DNA of 64,000 nt. It comes from Loxodes magnus. Its lineage: Eukaryota; Ciliophora; Karyorelictea; Loxodida; Loxodidae. Location: the NCBI GenBank assembly GCA_946699065.1, contig CAMPDV010000018.1:1426001-1490000 (forward strand). Direction: 5' to 3'. The notes beneath the pieces are model-generated. The model had not been told where the DNA came from. It worked only from the letters and a program-made list of their open reading frames with translations, and searched no databases. Positions 11,859 through 21,824 of the stretch are shown here, in pieces. The first letter of the stretch is position 1. Every line of letters begins with the position of its first letter. The position numbers and the translations under genes are program-made.

Positions 11859-12425
11859 GTATAAACATCTTAATTACAACTTTTTCTGAAAAATATCTAA
11901 TTTCTTAAATATAATTTAAACAACACATATTAAGTATCTGTCCTCAATTAGCTTAAACTTAGTAATATCTTTAAGATCTAACAATTAGATAGAAAAAACA
12001 TTTCAATAATGTTTCTAGGGAACTATAAGTATTGGCTAAAAAGTAGTTATTTAAGTATATATTAATTTAGATATTTTTACACAAAGAAGAGTTGCTATTA
12101 AATTTAAATAAATAACCTGGAAATATAAGAATTAATATAAGATTATAGCAATTTAAGAATATTGAGTATTAATTTAAGCTATCTAGTATCTAATTCTCTG
12201 TCTATGATAGATTAAACAAGTATATAAGTATATATATTTAAGCTAAATATAAGGATTTTGTAATTAGATTTAAAGAAACTTTCTCTCTTTTTTCTTATTT
12301 TTATTATTGCTTCTGTGTATTAATCTAATAAGAAAGTAGTTTGACATACATATAGAACTAAGACTATGTATGAAAACTAAAGAACATAGTTAAAGGAGAG
12401 TTAGTACATAGCTTTAGAAATAGAA
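11859..12425. other. AT-rich intergenic stretch within arm A
   Basis: No coding frame seen. It is the 3' flank of the VIT/VWA gene and the upstream region of the small gene at 12426, and is retained in arm B (45778-46331). Confidence 0.45.
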
Positions 12426-12874
12426 ATGAAAGTAACTTTTAGATAAGTAAATGATTTGAATCGATATCTATAACTTTAGAGTAAATATATAGTATTTAAT
12501 AAATGAGAAGGTACTAAAGGATTAATTACATGCAGCAATCAAGTATTTTATATTCAAATAGCTTTGCAGGTATCTTTAAGATGAAAATTGAGTATCTTTT
12601 ATTAAGAGTATTAAACGAATTTATTAGACAAGCTAATAGACTATCAAAAATTCTTGTTTTGTAACTATAAATTTAGTTGGATCTGAAAATTTGCATATGA
12701 AAGTCTTCTAAAACTAACATTTTCTCCCTTATAGAATATCTTAATCTATTATCATATAGTAATATTAAGCAGTTTAAAGCTGTAAAACTAGGAGTATAGA
12801 AATATGATATATCAGTAGTTATTGGTAAACAACAGAAAATATTAATAGCATTAGATACTAAAATAAATAGTTGA
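12426..12874 (+). CDS. small two-exon gene, copy A, 141 aa
   Basis: Starts MKVTFRQVNDLNRYLQLQS. A 23-nt GT-AG intron (12570-12592) after CAG joins exon 1 to exon 2 (YLLLRVLNEFIRQANRLS), and TGA 12872-12874 stops 11 nt before the next ATG. Arm B holds the same structure, intron length and stop, with conservative changes, so it is a retained gene. The C-terminal part (KYDISVVIGKQQKILIALDTK) looks like alternating beta strands. The N-terminus loosely recalls sliding-clamp-like proteins such as HUS1, too weak to name. Function unknown. Confidence 0.6.
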
Positions 12875-12885
12875 TTTAGCAAAAA

Positions 12886-14491
12886 ATGTGAATTTATGTA
12901 AAAACTCCCATCTAAAGAATAATTAAATTAAATGTTAAGGCATGAAATACTATTGAGAGTGTTAAGGATTGAATATAAAACTCTGAAGGAATTCCTAAAG
13001 ATTAGTAAGAATTAACGTTTTCTGAAATCTAGCTAGAAGATAAAAAAACTCTGTTGTTGTATAATATTAAAAATGAAGCTCATTTGGTGCTACGATTTAA
13101 GTAAAAGCTTCTTGTGTAAAATAATAAAGATTAAACGTTTCTAAAGTGACTAAAAATACTTTCATAAGCATTGGATTATACTGATAAGAATAAGGATGTA
13201 GAGCTAAAGTTAGAACGATTAAATGTTATATAGCAAATTAACTAATTTATTTAAAATTCTAGCAATGCTCTGAAGTTTTGTGAGCCTCACTTGGATCTTA
13301 TATTTGATATGATTGAGAAAAATATTTTTAGACCTCTTAAATTAAAGAATATTGGAGTTGAAAAAATTGATGAGATTGGAGTGAATGAAGTAAGTATAGT
13401 TGTAGACTCCGAATGACCATACTTATAAGGTATATATGAGTTTTTTTTAAATCTGATAGGAAGCGAAAGTATAAGTGTCAAGACATTTAGAATCTTCATT
13501 ACTCATACTTTTATATGAGATCTACTTCAACTCTTCGATAGTGAAGAAGAATAAGAAAGATTTAATCTTTGAATAATACTTTAAAGAATATACGCTAAGA
13601 TAGTTCCTAGAAGAAAAATGATTAGAAGTGTTATTAATGATTAACTCTTGTCTGTTATTCATGAAAAAGGGCATTTTAATGGAGTATTTGAAATATTGTG
13701 TATTCTATCTAAAATTATATCTGGCTTTGCTATTCCTTTAAGAGAAGAACATGTTGTTTTCTTCAAAACTATAATAATTCCTTTGCATAAGGTATAAAAT
13801 AGTCACTTATATCATTAATCACTTAAATGTTGCACTGTGTCATTTATAACTAAAGACAATTCGTTAGCTATTCCTCTTTTGGAAGGTTTACTTAGATATT
13901 GGCCTTTTACAAATTCAAAAAAATAAATATTATTTCTGGAAGAGATTCTAGAAGTACTAAATGTCTGTGAAATTACTGGAATTAAGTCATTAATTCCTAA
14001 ATTATTCAAACTTCTGATGAAGTGCATTTCTGGACTTCATCATGAAGTAGCTGAAAAAGCATTGAAATTATTAGAGAATGATAAATTAATCTCAATTATA
14101 AAAGTTTATACAAGCACTATTTTCCCTTTAATAGTGCCTACTATATACTAATTAGCTAACTCACATGAAAGTCTAACTTTTAAGTAATCTCTTAATGCTA
14201 TTAAAGAGGCTCTTCATTAAATAAATCCAAATGCATTTGAAGAAGCTGTTAAGTCACAGTATAAGGAAGGGGTTATAAATAGCTATTATAATATGTATGC
14301 TTTACCTTAATACTAAATATCCACATTACGCTGGAATGACCTTTTCCAATAATTGCAGAAACAAGATCCAAATTTTGTACCTCCAAGTGGTAAGATTTTA
14401 TATAGTTCCTTATGTAGATACACATGTAGTAGGACTCTATAATATGAATGGAATGCAATTAAACAGTGCAAATCTTATTCCTCCAATTTGA
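12886..14491 (+). CDS. ubiquitin-like domain fused to PP2A B56 regulatory subunit, copy A
   Basis: A 529-residue protein. Residues 1-75 are a ubiquitin-like domain (MWIYVKT, EGIPKDQQELTF, QLEDKKTLLLYNI, HLVLRFK), with Ile where ubiquitin has Lys48 and no terminal Gly-Gly, so it is not a conjugatable ubiquitin. The rest is the B'/B56 family subunit that gives protein phosphatase 2A its substrate choice: MIEKNIFRPL, EWPYLQGIYEFFLNL, LLQLFDSEEE, ISGFAIPLREEHV, LLRYWPFTNSKK and TSTIFPLIVPTIY match family landmarks in order. The family Trp in WPYLQ is TGA here; seven Trp codons are TGA. A 16-nt intron (14390-14405) precedes the last exon, which ends NSANLIPPI-TGA. The Ubl may direct the phosphatase to ubiquitin-binding proteins or the proteasome (inference). 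Confidence 0.88.
14390..14405 (+). other. 16-nt intron in Ubl-B56 copy A
   Basis: gtaagattttatatag. Unspliced, the frame runs on without TGA to about 15009. Splicing gives a compact C-terminus and a TGA at 14489. The intron is present unchanged in copy B (43798-43813). Confidence 0.85.
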
Positions 14492-14721
14492 TTAAACTTA
14501 TAGTTTATTTATATACAATCAAACTAGCTTGTCATCAAGTCTTTAGTAATATCAAAATAACATTTCGTTTAAAATATCAAAATTATATTGAAAGTGGATA
14601 GTTAGCAACTACCTTTCTTACTCTCTATTGTTTAACGAAAACTATTAAAGATATATAATTTAGTATGTCTCACTAAGATAGAATTACTAGTATACATTAG
14701 AGGCTAATAGACTGTAAGGAT

Positions 14722-15486
14722 AATACAAGTTATAGTGCTATGTTTTATAATAATACCTTTAATTATAGTCCATTTTAGTAAAAAGCTAGTTAGCAATAAA
14801 AAGATTAAGAACATTTACACTAAGTTAATTTTCTTTTTTGTTATAATATAAGAATCTTCAAAGGTATGAATAGTAACTTTATAATAAAATTTCATTGTTG
14901 TCTTGGAAAGCTTCATAAATATTTAGTTATTCTTCATAAAAATACTAAGCACCATACGATTATACTTATAAGAAACAGGCAGTTGATGAGAAGCAAACTA
15001 TATAAGTGATAAATAAAGCCATATTTAATGATCAGTTATATAGTAATCAGTGATATAAATAAATAAATAATAGTTAAACAATACATAAACATATAAACAT
15101 ACTTCTACTCTATTTGGATATAAGCAGAAAGTCCTTAGTATTATACTACTATTAGTATTTCATCTGCTCTTATTAGCAAATGTTTAACCCTTTAGTATTA
15201 CATTACTTCTTTCTTTAGCCTTTACTATTTAAATATTACCTACTTAAATAGTTCTCCAAACTGCTTCTGTTAGCTTTTTCTTATTTATCAAAGCTTTAAA
15301 TATATAACTAAAAGGTAGAGTAAACATGAAATACTTACATAAGCTTAGTAGGAAGAAAAGTTAAGCAGTAGTTTATTAGAAATATAGAGAAGAGTAGGAA
15401 AGAGAGGTTAGCTAAAAGAGTTAAAGAGAGGTAGAAATATTAGGCTTTAAAAAGTTAGTAAGGTATTTCTAGTACTTTAAATAAAA
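14722..15486. other. intergenic stretch after arm A
   Basis: Mostly structureless AT-rich sequence. An ATG near 15328 opens a short, G1-biased charged frame (MKYLHKLSRKKSQAVVYQKY) that runs past the start of the next gene out of frame; it may be a leader ORF or an upstream exon. Otherwise nothing recognised. Confidence 0.35.
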
Positions 15487-18057
15487 ATGGATATGCCTGT
15501 CAAACATGATCAAATTATTGATTTTAAATTTGATTATTCCAATCTGGAGAAGCTCTTATTATGAATCTAAGGAAAATTCGTATCAATTCAAAACCAATAA
15601 AAGGAGTTTAAAGAAATTCTTAAATCTCAAAACTAATCTATTGAAAATGTGAAGAATGAAGCTATTCGCTTGAATCAAACCTAGAAGAATTTAGAACTAG
15701 GATTGGATGAGATTAATAAAACCAAGGATTAGCTAATGAGTTGAAGTGAAAGATTTAGGCAGTTGGAGTAGAAGATTTTTGACAGTGATTAGAGAATTCT
15801 TTAGATGCAACACTTAGTTAACACGAACTAAGACCAAGTCCAATCTTATGTAAACCAAAGGGAGAAAAAAATAATGGAAGAAGTTGAAAAAATAATTGTA
15901 AGGAAGATTTCTTCGTTTGATAAGTCCCTACGAGATTAGGTGAGCATGATTAAACAAGAACTATAAACTGAAAACTCTTAGTAAGAAATTACCTTAATAC
16001 GTGAGTAATAAACACAGGAATAAACAGTAAATAACAACCTAATCAATGAAATCCTAAATCATCTAATTAAGCACTTTGCAGGATCAAGTTAAGCTGAAAT
16101 ATAAGAAGGGGAAGAAGATACTACAGTAAAGTTAAAGTAGCTTAACTATTTCCTCAAGCAGCAAAAAAATAAGGAAAGTTAATCAGAATAAAAGCTACAG
16201 GAACTAGATATCTGCATGAAAAGACTTGGCTATTACAAAGAAATTTTCAATAAAGAGGCTTAGTATAAGCTAGAGAATTACGATCTAAAAGACCAGCGTC
16301 AGTTAATGGATTTCATTCAAGAGATATAACTGAAGCACTTTTTACTTCTTAACAATGTGAATGAGTTAAAGAACTACTATAGTTAGATTTCTCCTCATAT
16401 TAGTATAGAATAACTACCAAGCGTTAACATACCTACATATATTCCTTATCATCATAGAATATCTGAACTAGAGAAGAAGTGAGAACTAGCTGCCAGTTCT
16501 TTGCAGGTTAGTAATATGGAGACTAGACTAAAGCTAACAGAATAGACGATGAATAAAAAGGTGAACTATAGTGAGATAAGCTAGATATAGAAAAACATTT
16601 TGCAGGAGCTTAAATAGGATTCTTCTTTATTGAAGCCTTCTGAAGATACAACTTAGTAAAACGTACGAAGAAACAGCTAAAGATAGAGCAAACCAGTTTC
16701 TAAATAAGTTGCAGAAGATTAGTAATAAGACTTAAACGAATTCCTAACTCAATAGATAGATTAAAAGATGGACTTAATTAATAATTCTAACATAATAGAG
16801 AGTACTAAATTTTAAGCAAAGCAAATAGATGAAACTAAAAATAAAATCAAGGATATTGAGTATAAAGTCCAAGGCTAGAAGTCTGATATTCATGTGATTC
16901 ATAATACTGTTGAGGATCTCAAAATTAAAAACAATTAGCAGTAAGAAATATAATAATCTATGCTTAAACAGCTAGATGAGTTCTAGTCTTTCAAGGCAGG
17001 TCTTGAAGAAATAGCAAAAATGTAACAGCATATGAAAGAATCTATGAAGGAACTGTTTTCAAAGTTAATTCTTCTAAACTAAAGATCAGAGTCATTCAAC
17101 TATGAGGATTAGTTACCTATCACGGCTTAATTGCTAAATTTTGAACAGATGTTACAAAATATGACAAACATGAACCCTCAAAATGAAGAGTATTTCAATA
17201 AATCTTAGCATCATGCAAAAAATACATAAGATACAGAAGAAGAAACTTAACCTTCGTTAAAGTTCAGAACAAAAAATATCGAAGAGGTAGTTAAGACATT
17301 TAACAAGAAGCTTCAAAGCTTCTAGTAGTAGATAACTCAAATAACTTGAACTATTGAGAATGTATTCAAAAAAAAACATTTAAAAGCAGAACTTCAGATG
17401 AAAGACTAAATCAACGAGCTTTCTGGAATGAAAAAATTGACTTAAGAATTAATGTCTAAACAGTAGCAAGGATTTAAACTATCTGAATTAGATCACTAAA
17501 GGCTTGAGGAAGTTAACGATATTCTTCAGAAGTATAACCATTTTGGAAATGAACTAGTTTAGAAGGTTGATAAGAGAGATGTAAGGAGAACCTATAAATC
17601 TCTTGAAAGCAAAATAGAGTAATTATAAAGATTACTTGCAGATCTCTAAGAAAATCGCAGTTAATATGTCGTTAATCCTACGCTTTTGCTTAATAGCCAA
17701 AATTGCTTAGCTTGCGGAACAAAGGTTGAAAATTAAGTGCAAGAAACTTAAAGCAAAACGAAACCTGTTCAAAGCTGAGGAGGAAATAAGGCTGGGTTTT
17801 CCAGGATAGTTTCTTCTTTGAAAAGAGAAGATACAGGCTAATTGAGTTTAAACTCCAATCATACTTAAACTTTCATTTTTCCATCTGATGTGTCAGTGAG
17901 AAACTTCTATATCAACAGTTCTAAAAGTACAAGGGATACTTGTAAAAGTGCAGGTAGAAATGCAAGATTGATATAGTAAACTAGTCTAGGGAAATTAAGC
18001 TTAAAACCAAAGAGCAGGCAAATTACAAGTGCTAATATGTTCAATGAAGATATTTGA
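15487..18057 (+). CDS. long coiled-coil protein, paralogue 1 (DUF4795/QRICH2-like?)
   Basis: An 856-residue, almost wholly helical protein rich in Gln, Glu and Lys, with coiled coils over about residues 30-250, 330-560 and 600-720. A short Cys pair follows: NCLACG with Cys740 and Cys743. The tail contains FPSDVSVRNFYIN and ends MFNEDI before TGA 18055-18057. The order coiled coil then a CxxC element recalls DUF4795/QRICH2-type axonemal proteins, which is a guess from pattern only. It is a paralogue of the next gene on the opposite strand: both share the N-terminal pattern F-K-F-D-Y-x-N-L, NxCLACG and the SPDVS/PSDVS tail motif. A ciliary or cytoskeletal role is inference. Confidence 0.8.
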
Positions 18058-18401
18058 TTAGTTTTAATCAACTTTTTTAACCCATATATTATGATTACCT
18101 CTATCTAATATTTAACGTCTTAAAAGAACTTTAGATATATAAACCTTATTTAATAAGCTATGATCAGCTCTAGAGGCATCTATGTACATTTCATTTATAC
18201 CACCAAAGCAGCATATCTACCATTCATTTACTATACTATCCTTTATGAAACTAATTACTAATCTACTAATTACTTCAATAATACAGTTATAATGTTAAAT
18301 AAATTTAAAGGTTCTTATCATTAATTTGATTTGTATAAAGAAAAGCTGATTAAAATTATTTTAAACTATCAAAATCATTTTATATTATTACAAATATTTG
18401 A
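18058..18401. other. convergent intergenic region
   Basis: AT-rich sequence between the stops of two tail-to-tail paralogues. Presumably both 3' UTRs; no element recognised. Confidence 0.5.
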
Positions 18402-20960
18402 TCAGACTACTTTAGGTAAGTTTGGCTATATTTCTATCAAATCTGAAATGGACTGTTTCTTTCTATCTTTACTACTCTTTCCTGCCTAATCTGAAATTAG
18501 ATTCTGTTTAGTATCTCTTGGAGATCCTCTTGTTTAAACTTTACTTCTTATCCCTTAATTAGAATAGAAATCACGAATTGACACATCTGGACTAAAAACA
18601 AATACATCTGAATTGCTTGACTATTCAAGCACGAGTTTACCTTCTTACTATTTGAGACCTGAAAGCATTTTACTAAAACCTGGTCCATATTTTCCTTGTC
18701 ATTTCTACTAATTAGGTAATTTGTTTCAATTCAAATGCTCGCTGCTTTCTTTCCTTTAGATAAATTATCCACAAGCTAAGCATTCGTTCAAATTTTTAAG
18801 TGCTATAGGATCATATTAAGCCCTAGAATCTAATAGTTCTATTAATTGCTTTTGCAAGCTCTCAATTTTTTTATCCAACTACCTTTAAGTTTTCCTTAGA
18901 TCTCTTTTGTTAGCCTTCTGAATCATTTCAGGATTTTACTGCTTTGATAGCAATAACTCTAATTCTTGAAGCTTTTTATGGTCCTCCTAACTTAGTTTCT
19001 AACCTTAGCTTTACTTATTCATAATATCAGATATTTTAACTTTGACACTTTATAATTCTTGCAGCTGATCCTTTATTTCGTTTTCTTGGATTTATAGAGC
19101 ACCAACGCGTAATGTACTTTTATGGTCTATTTACTAGACTATACTAGCTACCTGTTATTATACCTTATTCAAGTTTTTACTAAGAATTTTAATCAGCTCT
19201 TCACTCTTAAGAACTTTAAGTTTAAAACTTTTTGAATCTTCAGGGGATCCAAATCATACCTAAGATTCCTATTTAGTAATTCCTTTTATATCGAAAGATT
19301 TGAGGGATTCTTATTATTCAGAAGTCTCATTGCTTTAGTTCTAATTACTCTATTACTAAAGCATTAATTCCATTTCTTCATCACTTTCTGTTTCTTTTCT
19401 CAAAGTTTGCTGTTTCTAAGGAAAAGATTCAGCTTGCTCTATCTTTTTAGATTCCATTGAAATTCACTTAGTAAGTTCTATAACTTGTTCTCTCATATCT
19501 TGAATTATCGCTTCTTAGTTTTTAAAGCTCTACTTTATGGTTTGAACTGATTATAGATGATATTATAGTTCTGAAAGAGTTTATTGCACCATTTCTTTAT
19601 TATCCGCTATTTAAGCTTGTAGTAGTTATATTTTTTCACTTTAGATCTTGAAATTTCACTCTTATTGTTAGACCATTTCTTTGTCTAGTTATAAACCATC
19701 TAGTTTTTTATCAAATATCAGTTGTAATTTTTACTCAAAGGTCTATCATATACCTTCACTTAGTAGATTTGAAATTTGTTTAAGCTTTTAATACTAATTG
19801 CTTTATCTTTCTTTATTCTATATTGAATCAGTATTTTCTTGTGATTCTTAGGTTTGTTCTGCTTAACTTCCTATCATTTCAGTCATTTTTAAGAAATCGT
19901 CAAATCCCATTTTATCTTTATAAGATTCATCAAATTTTTTAACTTTTTCTTCTATTTCATATATTTAAGAATGCCCTGTTTTACTTAGCATTTCCTCTAT
20001 CTACTGAATTCGATAAGCATAGGGCATGTAAGATTTTAAATTAACGTTGGGTAATTCCTCAGTATTTATATCAGGAGATACAAGCTAGTAGAGTTTTTTC
20101 AGTTGATTAACCTCGTTATGTAGATTTAGATGCTTTATCTAGATTTCTTTGATTAAATCTTTTAGCTAGTTACTATCCTTAATGTCATAATCCTCTATCT
20201 AGATTTTATTTTCTACAGTTAGAATGTCTCTATAATCACCTAGCTTTTTAAACTATCCTTCTAACTACTGTATTCTCTGTTCTATTTAGAACTGTTTATT
20301 CTGCCTTGCTTATAAATGATATACCAGCTATTTAAATTTTCCTTCTATGGTATTTTCCTTTATGGTCTTCTAATCTGCAAAGTAGTTTAGCATTATATCC
20401 ATCAGTTATCCTAAGCTCTGTTTAGAATTGTTTTCAGATCTTATTTAAGCTTACTCTATTAGCTCTTTTACTTTAACCATTTCTTCTTTCGCTGATCGCT
20501 ACACATGTTCCTAGACTTGCTTATCGAACTCACTTATTTTTCTAATGATCATTCTTTCAGTTTCGTCTTTAACTTTTTTCTCCTTAGTCTGTAACGCCAA
20601 CTAAATCTAATTAGGCAAATCTTTCATCTTATCTTCAAATCCCTTTACCTATATAGACATTTCAAGATTCTTCTCCTCTATAACTCTGAATCTATCACTC
20701 CATGACATAAGTTTGTCTTTCATTCCTTATACTTCGCTAATGCCTTGTTCTAGTAGTCTTTTACTCTAAATAAAGGTATTTATTTACTTATTTTGCTTGC
20801 ATAGCTCTTCAGCTTATACTTGCTGCACTAGCTATAACTCCTTCTAGTCTACATAAGCTTATTTTACTTTTTGGATGATTCAAGATAATAAGTTCTATAG
20901 ATTTTAATAGTCAAACTTGAATTGTATTACGTTATCAGGTGTGATGGGAGGATTGTCCAT
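18402..20960 (-). CDS. long coiled-coil protein, paralogue 2
   Basis: An 852-residue protein from ATG 20960 to TGA 18402-18404, unbroken. It starts MDNPPITPDNVIQFKFDYQN, close in plan to paralogue 1 (HDQIIDFKFDYSN), then runs as Gln/Lys/Glu-rich coiled coil to a Cys pair in NECLACG (Cys727, Cys730) and a tail with FSPDVSIRDFYSN. Length and landmark spacing match paralogue 1 within a few residues, while sequence identity elsewhere is low, indicating an old inverted tandem duplication. Several TGA codons are read as Trp (NLLSWI, HLNWNK, QKWQGK). Function as for paralogue 1: probably structural. Confidence 0.8.
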
Positions 20961-21824
20961 TTTTAATAATCTAAGGATATCAAAGTTAAAACTGAAATAA
21001 TAGACTTAGCTATATCAAGTATACCTTTAGACTAATAACTAGCCTAAGGATCTAATAAGAAGGTAAGGATTTGTGTTAATTGGCTAGTTCTCAACTTCTA
21101 ATAAGATTCTAATAATCTAATCTGAAAGTGGCTAGATTTAATTAGGGTAGATGCTTCGAGAGTTAATCCATAGAAATAGTAGCTTAAATACTTACTATAG
21201 TATACTATAAAAAGCAATAAACTTCTTATACTTATCTACACTTATGCTCCCTTTATCCACTAACTACCAAAAAGCAAAGCGAAGTTATAACTCAAATCAG
21301 TTATTCTTATACTAGAGTTGTAAAGTTGAAAGCAATAGACTCTTAAAAATATACTAAATAAGTCTAGGATCGAGTTATTCATTAATATCCTTAGAATATT
21401 ACTATTTTATATAGATTGATAATACTTTGAATACTATAGCCCCTTTGATTAGGCTAAATAACATTATAATATATAATTTTTAATTTTTAATCAGATGTTC
21501 CTTTTTAATACCTCTGTTCAATCTTTAATTATCTGCTTAGCAATTAATCAATTCTATACTCAGATTTAGAATTTCTATCCTTTGAGACGATTAATTGTAT
21601 TTAGATGGACTCTTAACTATTTATGAAGGTTTCTTGTATGCAATCCATTACTAAAAAGCGTTTTTAAATTAGATAAAAAAGAGAGGAATATGTAAGCTTA
21701 TTAATCGGCAGTTTCAGTTTCAGTTTAGTTAAGTGATAGTCTTTAGAATAGTATAATGAAGGGTAGAAGGTATTAGTAGGATATGGATTTTCTATTCATA
21801 GATTAAAATTTAAAAATAATTAAA
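20961..21824. other. long intergenic stretch
   Basis: 864 nt between the start of the minus-strand coiled-coil gene and the stop of the cNMP-binding gene. I found no frame with coding bias on either strand. A short cagttt triplication sits near 21714. Likely promoter plus 3' UTR. Confidence 0.4.

Larger units (their letters stand above)
11661..14721. repeat. inverted duplication, arm A
   Basis: About 3.06 kb matching the reverse complement of 43482-46529 with scattered substitutions and small indels. Boundaries are sharp: similarity starts at tctaataag (11661) and ends at ctgtaaggat (14721). It holds the last ~66 codons of the VIT/VWA gene, its 3' flank, a small two-exon gene and the Ubl-B56 gene. 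Most differences in coding parts are synonymous or conservative and no frame is broken, so this is a true duplication with both gene copies kept. Confidence 0.95.

Noticed and set aside
14297-14491. Separate 64-codon ORF (MLYLNTKYPHY...) in each repeat arm
   Set aside because: Its first two thirds are a shadow of the B56 frame; only the last part is real, as the final exon after the 16-nt intron.
11661-14721. Inverted repeat as a transposable element
   Set aside because: No transposase, target-site duplication or terminal motif at either boundary; the content is ordinary host genes.
14406-15009. C-terminal extension of Ubl-B56 copy A through 15009
   Set aside because: The open unspliced frame crosses the end of the duplicated segment at 14721 and has no coding bias; the spliced model ends cleanly at 14491 in both copies.
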